Shown: positions 10,833 to 19,427 of the stretch, in pieces
Layout of the letters: each line of letters opens with the position of its first letter
How positions within the stretch are numbered: the first letter of the stretch is position 1
Assembly (NCBI GenBank): GCA_943327755.2
Contig: CALPYF020000004.1
Coordinates: forward strand, 142,835-206,834
Source of the DNA: Deinococcus hopiensis KR-140
GTDB lineage: Bacteria > Deinococcota > Deinococci > Deinococcales > Deinococcaceae
Direction: 5' to 3'
DNA: 64,000 nucleotides
Translations under genes and position numbers: made by a program
The notes under the pieces: model-generated
Databases searched by the model: none
Told to the model about the DNA's origin: nothing
Seen by the model: only the letters and a program-made list of their open reading frames with translations

Positions 10833-11255
10833 TCAGGGCACCCGCAGCGCCGCGGTATTCGACACGAGGGTCACCCGCGTGCCGCCGTCCCGGGCCTGAA
10901 TGTGAGCCGTCATGAGGTACGTCCCGGCGGGCAGCCGCGCGGCGCGGACGGAGGAGAGGTCGAGGGTGAACGCCCCCCACGCGCCCCGCGCGGTGTTCAC
11001 GCCCAGACCCACCTCAGCGCAAAGGGTCCCGCGATTCGGGTACCCGAGGAGGGCGCGGCCCTGCCGGTCGAAGACGGTGTAGCGCACCTGACACAGCCCG
11101 GTCGTGAGTGAGCGGCCCGGCGATTCCAGGCCCTTCACGCGCAGGGTGACGCGGGGCTGCGTGACGCTCAGGGTGCCCGGCAGGAACAGGTGCGCGGGCG
11201 CGGCATCTGGAGTGCCGGACAGCAGCAGGGGAAGCAGGAGGGCCGCGCGGCGCAT
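10833..11255 (-). CDS. small secreted protein of unknown function
   Basis: 140 aa with a signal peptide (MRRAALLLPLLLSG, likely cleavage after APA near residue 21) and a predicted beta-rich exported domain with two cysteines (near residues 55 and 79) that could form a disulfide. I do not recognise a family. It lies between the subtilase gene and the unknown gene at 10172, all on the minus strand. Confidence 0.6.
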   Translation of the reverse strand: MRRAALLLPLLLSGTPDAAPAHLFLPGTLSVTQPRVTLRVKGLESPGRSLTTGLCQVRYTVFDRQGRALLGYPNRGTLCAEVGLGVNTARGAWGAFTLDLSSVRAARLPAGTYLMTAHIQARDGGTRVTLVSNTAALRVP

Positions 11256-11274
11256 GGGCTCAGGCTAACGAACA

Positions 11275-11300
11275 GCACCCCCTCCGTGTGGAAGGGGTGC
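11275..11300 (-). terminator. hairpin downstream of the subtilase
   Basis: GCACCCC and GGGGTGC arms plus a further 3 bp after one mismatch, 16 nt beyond the subtilase stop codon. Confidence 0.5.
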
Positions 11301-11316
11301 CGGGTGCGCGGGTGGG

Positions 11317-13068
11317 TTACTGGCCGGTGATGGCCTTCAGGGGGTCGACCAGACCGTACCCGAAGTTGTTGTCCTTCCCGGCAGTGCCCAGGTCCTTGGC
11401 GGTGCTGGTCAGCAGGCTGAGCAGCTGGGTGTTCGTCAGGGTGGGCTTGGCGGCCCAGACGACCGCGGCGGCGGCGCTGACGTGGGGGGTGGCCATGCTG
11501 GTGCCGTTGTAGGACTCGTAGTCGGCGCTGGTGACGGCGGCGGTGCCGGTGGTGGGCAGCTTGGTCAGCAGGGCCTGGCCGTCCGCCTGGAGGATGCCGA
11601 CGACGGGCACGGCGTAGCTGTTGGTGAGGGTCATGCCCAGGGCACCCGCGGCGTTGTTGTAGATCATGACGGCCTTGGCGCCGCTGGCGACGGCGTTGGC
11701 GGTCTTCTCCTCGAAGGAGCAGGTGCCGCGGGCGATCAGGGCGATGTTCCCGGCCAGGGCGCTGTTGCGGGTCGTGGTGCCGCAGAATTCGTTCGCGCCG
11801 GCGGTGCCGGTGCCGTCCCCGGCCTTGACGATGGTGCCGGTGAAGCTGCCCTTGCCGGTCAGGTCGGCGGCCTGTACCTGGGTGAAGGTCACGCCGCCGC
11901 CGGAGGCGCTGGCGCGGGTGCCCTGGCCCAGCGGCACGCTGCTGATCACGTCCACGCCGGGGCCGACCAGATCGACCTGCGTGCCGAAGTTGCTGAAGTC
12001 CGCCTTGGCGAGGTTGCTGTCCACGGCGCCGATGCCGACCACTTCGGTGTACGCGGCGGGGTAGGAGACGGCGGCGCCGTCGTTGCCGGTCGCGGCGATG
12101 GTCATGGCGCCTTTGCTCCAGACGCTGGTGTAGGCGCGCTGCTCGGTCTGGCTCTTGCTGCCGCCGCCCAGGGAGAGGCTGATGACGACCTTGTTCTCGG
12201 TGCCGCCCTGGCTCTTGAGCTGCGCGGCGCACCAGTTCACGCCGTTGATGATGCCGCTGCTGCTGCCCGAGCCGGTGTCGCCCAGCACACGGGCCATGTA
12301 CAGGTTCACGCCCGTTGCCACGCCCACGACGCCGTTGGCGTCCATGCCGTTCTGCAGGCCGGCCGCGCCGGTGCCCGCGCCGAGCTGCGCGAAGATCGTG
12401 CCGGACACGTGCGTGCCGTGGTGGGACAGGTCGTTCAGGGCGTAGGGGTCGTTGCGGTTGGCTTCGGTGGTGACGAAGTTCTTGAAGCCCTTGAGTTTGC
12501 GCTGGAATTCGGGGTGGTTGCCGTCGATGCCGGTGTCGCCGACGCACACGGCGACGCCGGTGCCGGTGTACCCGCTGACGCGGAGGTTCTGGACGCGCAG
12601 GGCGTTGTCACCCCAGGTGAACTCGCCGCTGGGGGCGTACAGGGCCTGCGCGCTGAGGTTCTGGCTGCCCAGGCTGGCCTTGGCGGCGCTGTCCTTGACG
12701 CCACTCTTGAAGCCCATGGCGTGACGCACGTAGTCGGGTTCGACGTACTCGACGCTGGGGTTGGCCTTCAGCTTGGCCAGCGCGGCGGCGTCGAGTTTCA
12801 CGGCGGCGGCGCTGATGTCCACCCACTGGCTGGTCATGATCCCGCCCGCGGCGGCGATGGCCTGGGCCTGCACGGCGGCCTGTTCCGTCACACTCTGGCT
12901 GCTGAGGTTGCCCTGCTTGAAGCCCACCAGGTACGCGCCGGGAATGGCGTCCGCAGCGGCGGGTGCGCTCGCCTCGGGGGCGGTGGCGACCGGGGTGGCC
13001 GTCTGCTGGCTGCAGGCGGCGAGGCTCAGGGCGAGGGTGGCGGCCAGGATGGAACGGGTGTGCTTCAT
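11317..13068 (-). CDS. S8 subtilisin-like serine protease, lipoprotein, with PA domain insert
   Basis: 583 aa. Lipoprotein signal with lipobox LAAC at residues 17-20, an inhibitor-I9-like propeptide (about 45-110), then the peptidase domain with all three catalytic sites: Asp in CVGDTGIDGNHPEF, His in SHHGTHVSG and Ser in NGTSMATPHVSA. Between the His and Ser blocks lies a protease-associated (PA) insert of about 130 residues (GTCSFEEKTANAV...). Probably a surface-anchored, self-processed nutrient protease. The start ATG has a GGAGA site. It is monocistronic with a long upstream region. Confidence 0.93.
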   Translation of the reverse strand: MKHTRSILAATLALSLAACSQQTATPVATAPEASAPAAADAIPGAYLVGFKQGNLSSQSVTEQAAVQAQAIAAAGGIMTSQWVDISAAAVKLDAAALAKLKANPSVEYVEPDYVRHAMGFKSGVKDSAAKASLGSQNLSAQALYAPSGEFTWGDNALRVQNLRVSGYTGTGVAVCVGDTGIDGNHPEFQRKLKGFKNFVTTEANRNDPYALNDLSHHGTHVSGTIFAQLGAGTGAAGLQNGMDANGVVGVATGVNLYMARVLGDTGSGSSSGIINGVNWCAAQLKSQGGTENKVVISLSLGGGSKSQTEQRAYTSVWSKGAMTIAATGNDGAAVSYPAAYTEVVGIGAVDSNLAKADFSNFGTQVDLVGPGVDVISSVPLGQGTRASASGGGVTFTQVQAADLTGKGSFTGTIVKAGDGTGTAGANEFCGTTTRNSALAGNIALIARGTCSFEEKTANAVASGAKAVMIYNNAAGALGMTLTNSYAVPVVGILQADGQALLTKLPTTGTAAVTSADYESYNGTSMATPHVSAAAAVVWAAKPTLTNTQLLSLLTSTAKDLGTAGKDNNFGYGLVDPLKAITGQ

Positions 13069-13556
13069 GGGATCTCCAGTGTGCGGCGGAAGGCGGGCTT
13101 CCGGCTCGCAGCCGAACGCGGGTGAGAACGGTGGTCTGGCGCGGCCGGGGGCTGCGTCAGGGCGGGCAGTGAGCGTCGCTCGGTGTGTTGAAGTTGAGGG
13201 GGATGTTAGTGCGCAGTGGGATCACAATGAACCGCATGTCTAGGTTGCTCTGAAGCCGGTTCAGAACACTTGACATTTGTCGTGTGGCAGGTCGTTTACG
13301 CCGCTTCGGGCGGTGTCCGGTGCGACATTTGAGGCACTCTGCCTGCTGGTTCTGGCGTACAGTAGTAATTCTCATTCTTCAATCAGTTCACGATCAAGAA
13401 GTTTCACTTGATAATTATTTGGATGGTTAGTTTTCCGAATGAAAATGACCTGAGCGTTCTGAAGATCGTGTGTCTCAAGTGCGACGTAGTCCTCTGCACT
13501 GGAAAGGGGCACCCAGCCGCAGCCGGATGCCCCCCATTCGGGTGATCGGTGCTGGC
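13069..13556. other. 488-bp intergenic region upstream of the subtilase
   Basis: No gene that I can support. About 13340-13450 is strikingly AT-rich for this genome. An interrupted palindrome CAC-tt-GACA-tt-TGTC-gt-GTG spans 13267-13286, and AAATGTC occurs twice on the minus strand. These may regulate the subtilase promoter. A 72-codon minus-strand reading frame (13157-13375) has no recognisable features and is not called. Confidence 0.4.
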
Positions 13557-15128
13557 TTACCAGCGCTCAGTCACGGTCTTGAGCTGCATGAAGTTCGCCA
13601 GGTAGTCCGGGCCGCCCGCCTTGCTGTCCGTGCCGCTCATGTTGTACCCGCCGAACGGCTGCACGCCCACGATCGCGCCCGTGATCTTGCGGTTGAAGTA
13701 CAGGTTGCCCACCTCGAACTCCGCGCGGGCCTGCTCCAGCCGCTCCCGGCTGGCGCTGCATACGCCGCCCGTCAGGCCGTACTCGGTGCTGTTCGCGATG
13801 TCCAGCGCGTCCTGCCAGTCCCGCGCGCGGATGACCGACACGACCGGCCCGAAGATCTCCTCCTGCGCCAGACGCGACTCGCGCTTCACGTCGCCCACGA
13901 TGGTCGGCTGCACGTAGTACCCCTGCTTCCCGTTCGCCTCGCCGGTCGCCGCGCCGCCCAGCAGCACCTTGCCCTCACTGGGGGCAATCTCCAGGTAACT
14001 CTTGATCTTGTCGAAGCTCATCTGGTTCACGACCGCCGTGACGTTCGCGTTCTCCTCGCCTGTCCCGACCTTCAGGGCCCCGGCGCGCTCCACGAAGGCA
14101 TTCACCACGTCGTCGTACACGCTGTCCACCACGATCAGGCGGCTCATGGCGCTGCACTTCTGCCCGTTGAACCCGAACGCGCCCTGCACCGCCGCTGTCA
14201 CCGCCACGTCCAGATCGGCGGTCTCGTCCACGATCATGCCGTCCTTGCCGCCCAGCTCCATGATCACGCGCTTGATCCACTTCTGGCCGGGCTGCACCTT
14301 CGCCGCCACCTCGTTGATGTGCAGGCCCACCGCGCGGCTCCCCGTGAACGTGATGAAGCGCGTCTTCGCGTGCGTCGTCAGGTACTCGCCGATCTCCTTG
14401 CCCACACCCGGCAGGAACTGCAGCACCCCGGCGGGCAGCCCGGCCTCCAGCATGATGTCCACCATGAACCCCGCGATCAGCCCCGCGTCCTCGGCGGGCT
14501 TCACCAGGACGCAGTTCCCCACCACGATCGGCGCGGCCGCCATCCCGATGAAGATCGCGCACGGGAAGTTCCACGGGCTGATGCTCACGCCCACGCCCAG
14601 CGGAATGCTCATCAGGCCGTTCTCCTCGCCCTCGAACCACGTCGTCTCACTGCTCCCGAAACCCGAGTACTTCATGGCGCTGCGCGCGTAGTACTCCAGG
14701 AAATCGATCGCCTCCGCCACCTCCACGTCGGCCTCGGCGTAGTTCTTCCCGACCTCGATGCTCATCAGCGCGCACGCCTCCAGGCGGCGGCGCTTCAGGA
14801 TCGCGGCCGCCTTCAACAGCACCCGCGCGCGGGCGTCCATGTCCCACTTCTTCCAGCTCTCGAACGCCGCCCACGCGCCCTGCAGGGCACGCTCGGCATC
14901 CTCAATGGTCGCCTTCGCGGTCGTGCCCACCACTTCAGTCGTGTCGCAGGGGTTCAGGCTGGTCAGCTTCTCCGCCGTGTCCACCCGCTCGCCATTGATG
15001 ACCATCGGGTAGTGCTTCCCAACCAGCTCGGCGCGGACTTTCTTGAGGGCGTCCTGATACGCGGTGACGTTTTCCTCTTTGGTGAAATCGATGAAGCTCT
15101 GCGGGCGGTACTCCTGAACTTTGATCAT
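13557..15128 (-). CDS. pruA: L-glutamate gamma-semialdehyde dehydrogenase (1-pyrroline-5-carboxylate dehydrogenase)
   Basis: 523 aa, right length for the RocA/PruA type. It oxidises glutamate semialdehyde to glutamate with NAD+, the second step of proline breakdown. ALDH landmarks are visible: SPWNFPCAIFIG, FTGSRAVG, the general-base Glu in MELGGKD and the nucleophile Cys in NGQKCSAMSR. Start ATG 15128 has an AAGGAG site. It lies downstream of proline dehydrogenase but separated from it by an unrelated small gene. Last gene of the operon. Confidence 0.97.
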   Translation of the reverse strand: MIKVQEYRPQSFIDFTKEENVTAYQDALKKVRAELVGKHYPMVINGERVDTAEKLTSLNPCDTTEVVGTTAKATIEDAERALQGAWAAFESWKKWDMDARARVLLKAAAILKRRRLEACALMSIEVGKNYAEADVEVAEAIDFLEYYARSAMKYSGFGSSETTWFEGEENGLMSIPLGVGVSISPWNFPCAIFIGMAAAPIVVGNCVLVKPAEDAGLIAGFMVDIMLEAGLPAGVLQFLPGVGKEIGEYLTTHAKTRFITFTGSRAVGLHINEVAAKVQPGQKWIKRVIMELGGKDGMIVDETADLDVAVTAAVQGAFGFNGQKCSAMSRLIVVDSVYDDVVNAFVERAGALKVGTGEENANVTAVVNQMSFDKIKSYLEIAPSEGKVLLGGAATGEANGKQGYYVQPTIVGDVKRESRLAQEEIFGPVVSVIRARDWQDALDIANSTEYGLTGGVCSASRERLEQARAEFEVGNLYFNRKITGAIVGVQPFGGYNMSGTDSKAGGPDYLANFMQLKTVTERW

Positions 15129-15139
15129 GGTGGGTCTCC

Positions 15140-15607
15140 TTAACAGAATTGATAGAGCTGTATGTGGTCGGCTGGGTTGAATACGAGAGCAGAAATGTCC
15201 CGGTAGGTGGCGAGTTCTGGTTCCGTTCCCGCGCTGAGAACGTCGAAGAACGCTCTGAACAGAGGCTCTGGCTCGTCGGCCAGTACGATCCGGTTGCTCA
15301 TGACGGTGTCGAAGAAGTTGACCTTCTCCCAAAGCGAAGACTCGTCTCTGGCGAGTAGAAGGGCAAGGCAGTCGAGGACGAGAACCTTCTGGAAGTCGTT
15401 CAGCGAGTCGAAGACGGGTCTGAGTCCATGGGCCAGAAACGCCTGGAGGCTGTGCGAATTGCCGGTGTACGGGGCCAGTACGTAGCTGTCCATCTCGAAG
15501 TCCACCTTCTCGGGCCAGGTCTGGCGGTACCAGTCGTCTGAGGCGTGAATCGCCCAGTTCAGAACCTCGTGCAGCCAGAAGAGGTTGATGTACCCGAGAG
15601 GGTTCAT
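15140..15607 (-). CDS. unknown protein gene inserted within the proline operon
   Basis: 155 aa from ATG 15607 (GTG 15610 also possible). Acidic, aromatic-rich, no signal peptide or membrane segment; contains LVLDCLALLLARDESSLWEKV. I recognise no family. Its base composition is clearly lower in G+C than the flanking genes (roughly mid-50s percent by eye against about 70), suggesting recent acquisition. It sits between proline dehydrogenase (7-10 nt away) and pruA (11 nt away), so it must be co-expressed with them, although nothing in it suggests proline metabolism. Confidence 0.6.
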   Translation of the reverse strand: MNPLGYINLFWLHEVLNWAIHASDDWYRQTWPEKVDFEMDSYVLAPYTGNSHSLQAFLAHGLRPVFDSLNDFQKVLVLDCLALLLARDESSLWEKVNFFDTVMSNRIVLADEPEPLFRAFFDVLSAGTEPELATYRDISALVFNPADHIQLYQFC

Positions 15608-15616
15608 CACGTTCGT

Positions 15617-16545
15617 TCAGCCTTTGAGCATGCCGCGCAGCACGAACATAGCGTTGCGGGGCGTTTCGGCGATGCGGCGGCTGAAGTAGGGGTACCAGTC
15701 GCGGCCGTAGGGGATGTACGCGCGGACGCGGTACCCGGCGGCGGCGAGGTTGCGTTGCAGGTCGCGGCGGATGCCGTACAGCATCTGGAATTCGAAGGCG
15801 TCCTTGCTGATGCCGTGCGCCAGGGCGTACATCTGCACGTCGTGGATGATGCTCTCGTCGTGCGTGGCGACGTTCACGTAGTTCCCGGCCTGCATGTGGG
15901 CGTACACGAGGCGGCGGTACGCGGCGTCCACGTCGGCTTTCTGCGGGTACGCGACCGTTTCGGGTTCCAGGTAAGCGCCCTTCACGATGCGGAGGTTGGG
16001 GTTCAGGTCGTCCAGGCTGGCGCGGTCCTTCTCGGTGCGGTAGAGGTAGCTCTGGAGGACGGTGCCGACGTGCTGCCCGCCGAACTCGCCGACCAGGGTG
16101 CGGAACTGCGCGAGGGTCTGGTCGACGCGGGGGTGGTCTTCCATGTCGAGGCACACGAAGCCGCCGTACTCCTTTGCGCGGCGGATGATGCGCCGGGCGT
16201 TCGCGAGGCCCAGGTCCTCACCGCCTTCGGTCTTGCCCTGGCCGACGCTGGAGAGCTTGATGCTGACGTAGGGGGTGATCCCGGCGGCATGCGCGGCGTC
16301 CAGCATGGTGATGACGTTGTCGGCGAACTGCGTGCACTGCGCGGGGCTCTCGATGAATTCGCCCAGCAGGTCGAGGTTCGCCATGATGCCGTCTTTTTTC
16401 AGGTCGTGCACGGCCTGGATGGCGGTCTGGGGGGTTTCCCCGGCGACGAAACGCTGGGCCATGCCCCAGCCCCGGGCACGGACGGCGTTCTCGATGGCTT
16501 TCTGCCCGGCGACGGTCAAGACGGCTTTGCGGTACATCTGGTCGA

Positions 16546-16549
<4 letters not shown>
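15617..16549 (-). CDS. proline dehydrogenase
   Basis: 310 aa, the size of the monofunctional PutA/ProDH barrel of Deinococcus-Thermus. An FAD enzyme that oxidises proline to pyrroline-5-carboxylate and feeds pruA. Typical blocks: YVSIKLSSVG, FVCLDMEDHPRVDQT, RIVKGAYLEPETVAYP, NVATHDESI and FEFQMLYGIRRDLQ, ending with the YIPYGRDWYPYFSRRIAE substrate-binding segment. Start ATG 16549 overlaps the GntR stop by 4 nt, so regulator and enzyme are coupled. Confidence 0.96.
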
Positions 16550-17205
<656 letters not shown>

Positions 17206-17212
17206 TGTGGAT

Positions 17213-17224
17213 ATTGTATACAAT
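17213..17224. promoter_or_regulatory. palindromic operator overlapping the gntR -10 element
   Basis: ATTGTATACAAT is a perfect 12-bp palindrome of the TGTATACA type bound by many FCD-class GntR proteins. One half (TACAAT on the minus strand) is the -10 box 7 nt from the gntR start, so a bound dimer would exclude RNA polymerase from the gntR-proline dehydrogenase-pruA operon. Confidence 0.7.
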
Positions 17225-17291
17225 CCTGGCGATCTGACCAGCCCCCCCGGTCCTCTGTTCCCCACACCTGTTCAGGCAGGCGGCGCGCAGG

Positions 17292-17666
17292 TCAAGCCGA
17301 CACGCTGTGCAGGCACAACGTACACACCCAGTCGTCAGGTCTCAGGTTCTCCATCAACACGCGGCGCCGGTTCAGCCTCCACCGGTGCCGTGACGCCGCG
17401 ACGCCCGCCGCCCACAGGAACCCCAGGCCACCGACAGTCAGGACCAGCACCCGTCCACGGCTCCCGCCCAGCAGCAGGGGCACCTGCATCACGAGGAGTA
17501 GCGTCAGGCCCAGGCCCACCAGCGGAACGGGGACCAGCCAGCGCGACTCGTCCCAGTCGATCCGGGTCCGTTCCCGCGACGGGCAGTAGGCCCGCCAGAG
17601 CAGCAGACGGTGACGGCAGCGGGGGCAGTCGGCCCAGCCTGAATCCGGGTGGGGGAGACGACTCAT
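17292..17666 (-). CDS. small membrane protein with CxxC pairs
   Basis: 124 aa. N-terminal zinc-ribbon-like CPRC, two membrane segments (about residues 46-64 and 72-90) and a C-terminal CTLC, so the two CxxC pairs could form one zinc site across the termini. Family not recognised. It starts 27 nt after the stop of the MgtC-like gene on the same strand and is likely co-transcribed with it. Confidence 0.6.
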   Translation of the reverse strand: MSRLPHPDSGWADCPRCRHRLLLWRAYCPSRERTRIDWDESRWLVPVPLVGLGLTLLLVMQVPLLLGGSRGRVLVLTVGGLGFLWAAGVAASRHRWRLNRRRVLMENLRPDDWVCTLCLHSVSA

Positions 17667-17693
17667 CCCTGCCGGGTACGGGCCGCGTGGCGC

Positions 17694-18161
17694 TCAGGTT
17701 TCCCCGTCGCGGCGTCCGGTCTCCAGTCGGTGCAGGGGCCGCAGGACGAACAGGAACAGCAGAGTGATGCCCAGCGCGAACACGTACAGGTGCAGTCCGC
17801 AGGCCACGCCGACGCCTGAACTGGCCAGCAGGCTGGCGGCGGTGGTCAGGCCGCGGGTCTGGCCGCCCTGCCCGCCGGAGAAGATCGTGCCCGCGCCCAG
17901 GAAGCTCACGCCGCTGACCACGGCGGCCAGCAGCCCGATCAGGTCGAAGCGCACCGCCGGATTGTCCGAACCGAACTGCCGGATCAGTGCCTCGGCCAGG
18001 ACGACGAACACGGCGGCGCTGATACCGACCAGCATGTGGGTGCGCAGGCCAGCCCCGGCGCGGTGGGCCTGCCGTTCCCAGCCGATGAGGCCGGTCAGCA
18101 GGGCAGCGACGAGCGGGCCGGTCATCAGGCGCAGCTGGCTCAGGGTGTCGGTCCAGTCCAT
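17694..18161 (-). CDS. MgtC/SapB-family membrane protein
   Basis: 155 aa, four or five membrane helices. The family signatures GLIGWERQ, AGLRTHMLVG and VSGVSFLGAGTI are present. MgtC proteins are inner-membrane factors linked to Mg2+ limitation and ATP synthase control in pathogens; most short homologues such as this have no proven role. The C-terminal cytoplasmic ACT-like domain of Salmonella MgtC is missing, as in many environmental homologues. Confidence 0.88.
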   Translation of the reverse strand: MDWTDTLSQLRLMTGPLVAALLTGLIGWERQAHRAGAGLRTHMLVGISAAVFVVLAEALIRQFGSDNPAVRFDLIGLLAAVVSGVSFLGAGTIFSGGQGGQTRGLTTAASLLASSGVGVACGLHLYVFALGITLLFLFVLRPLHRLETGRRDGET

Positions 18162-18464
18162 CCCGTGACCCTACGGGGTGTGCCGCCGAACAGTCTGAAC
18201 CGGGTCCAGAATCGCGTGCCGTGGAGGGGGTGATGGACCGGTCAATGCTGCCGTGCAGGACGGCGCGGAGCCGTGCTCTGTCGGCGTGGTCGAGAGGCAC
18301 TCCGCCAGCTGGCCTAAAATGTAGTTCGACGCACGTTTGGCGTTCTGGGCGGAATCTACACTGCGGCCATAGTTTCCCGAGTTCGCACAACGACTTGACG
18401 AGGGTGGGCGCACAGGGTCTTCACCGTGCGCCCACGCCTACATCTGGAAACTAAGGAGTGCATT
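18162..18464 (+). promoter_or_regulatory. cold-shock gene leader with 10-bp hairpin
   Basis: Region between mgtC-like and csp genes. TACACT at 18357-18362 is a possible -10, giving a leader of about 95 nt, unusual in this largely leaderless genome. Within the leader GTGGGCGCAC (18404-18413) and GTGCGCCCAC (18426-18435) form a perfect 10-bp stem with a 12-nt loop, ending about 17 nt before the AAGGAG ribosome site (18453-18458). A long structured leader fits the temperature-dependent control known for csp mRNAs, but no test was possible. The rest of the region shows no gene. Confidence 0.45.
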
Positions 18465-18731
18465 ATGGCAGTAGGCAAAGTGAAATGGTTCAACGCGGAA
18501 AAAGGCTACGGCTTCATTCAGACCGAAGGCAGCCCTGACGTGTTCGCGCACTTCAGCGCGATCCAGGCCAGCGGCTTCAAGAAGCTGAACGAAGGCGACG
18601 AAGTCGAATTCGAAATCGAAGAAGGCCAGCGGGGCAAGGGCCCCCAGGCCAAGAACATCGTCGTGACGAAGGCCGCTCCGGTCAGCGATTACGGCGGTGG
18701 CGCCGGCGCCCGTCGCAACGACCGCTGGTAA
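18465..18731 (+). CDS. cold shock protein (CspA family)
   Basis: 88 aa. Single OB-fold with both RNA-binding motifs, KGYGFIQ (RNP1) and VFAHFSAI (RNP2), plus a short basic/Gly tail ending RRNDRW. Binds single-stranded RNA/DNA and melts RNA structure in the cytoplasm. Start ATG 18465 follows AAGGAG by 6 nt, one of the few strong Shine-Dalgarno sites here. Followed by a rho-independent terminator. Confidence 0.95.
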   Translation: MAVGKVKWFNAEKGYGFIQTEGSPDVFAHFSAIQASGFKKLNEGDEVEFEIEEGQRGKGPQAKNIVVTKAAPVSDYGGGAGARRNDRW

Positions 18732-18750
18732 GCACTCCTCTCCAGTAGGC

Positions 18751-18780
18751 AGGCACTCCGGAAGCGGGGTGCCTCTTTTT
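18751..18780 (+). terminator. rho-independent terminator of csp
   Basis: AGGCACTCC and GGGGTGCCT make a 9-bp stem (one G-U) with a 6-nt loop, followed by C and five T. Confidence 0.85.
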
Positions 18781-18790
18781 CATGCACACA

Positions 18791-18838
18791 GCAGGAGGGG
18801 GGCGGGCACCCGCAGGGCCCGCCCCCCCTCAGTCCTGC
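18791..18838 (-). terminator. long hairpin downstream of hpt
   Basis: GGGGGGCGGGC (18797-18807) pairs with GCCCGCCCCCC (18817-18827), and flanking GCAGGA/TCCTGC can extend the stem. It lies immediately past the hpt stop codon and probably ends minus-strand transcription. Confidence 0.55.
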
Positions 18839-18839
18839 G

Positions 18840-19367
18840 TCACTCCTGACTGGTGATGAACGGCAGGTTCCGGTCGAACTGCGCGCGGTCCAGGCCGTAC
18901 CCGTACACGAACGCGTCGGGAATCGTGAAGCCCAGGTACTCCACGGGAATCTCGACCTTGCGGCGGCTGGGCTTGCTGAGCAGCGCCGCGATCTTCAGCG
19001 TCTTCGGCCCGCGGCCCTCAAGGTAGTGCAGCAGGTAGTTCATGGTGATGCCGGTGTCCACGATGTCCTCCACGAGGATCACGTGCCGGTCGCTGATGGG
19101 GAACTGCAGGTCCTTGACGATCCGCACCTCGCCGCTGCTCTGCTTGGCGTTCCCGTAGGAGCTGGCCTGCAGGAAGTCGATGGTGCAGGGCATGTCCAGC
19201 GCGCGCACGAGGTCGGTGTGGAACATGAATGCGCCGTTCAGGACGCAGATCAGGTGAGGCTCGGTGCCCCGGTAGTCCTCGCGGATCTTCGCCGCGATTT
19301 CCTGAATGCGGGCCTGAACCTGCTGCTCGGTGATCTGAACGGGGCCGTTGCCGGGGGCGAGACTCAT
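18840..19367 (-). CDS. hpt: hypoxanthine phosphoribosyltransferase
   Basis: 175 aa. Purine salvage enzyme converting hypoxanthine/guanine and PRPP to IMP/GMP. PRPP loop VILVEDIVDTGITM, the LICVLNGAFMFHTDL block, and FVYGYGLD near the C-terminus identify HPRT. The ATG at 19367 is preferred over an upstream in-frame ATG at 19406 because TAGCCT lies 8 nt before it on the minus strand (leaderless). It is divergent from trpC. Confidence 0.94.
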   Translation of the reverse strand: MSLAPGNGPVQITEQQVQARIQEIAAKIREDYRGTEPHLICVLNGAFMFHTDLVRALDMPCTIDFLQASSYGNAKQSSGEVRIVKDLQFPISDRHVILVEDIVDTGITMNYLLHYLEGRGPKTLKIAALLSKPSRRKVEIPVEYLGFTIPDAFVYGYGLDRAQFDRNLPFITSQE

Positions 19368-19427
19368 AGACCCGCAGGCTAACACGCCCGCGTCCCACTT
19401 CACCAACCCCGCGCTATGCTCACGCGG

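Noticed and set aside
13157..13375. 72-codon minus-strand frame upstream of the subtilase
   Set aside because: No ribosome site, no leaderless -10 at the right distance and no recognisable motif; lies in the probable promoter region.
13360..13385. Possible Fur-like site GTAATTCTCATTC
   Set aside because: Poor match to the Fur palindrome and no iron gene adjacent.
15129..16154. Upstream extension of the pruA frame through the orphan gene and proline dehydrogenase
   Set aside because: The extension translates to Arg/Pro-rich nonsense; pruA starts at ATG 15128 with an AAGGAG site.
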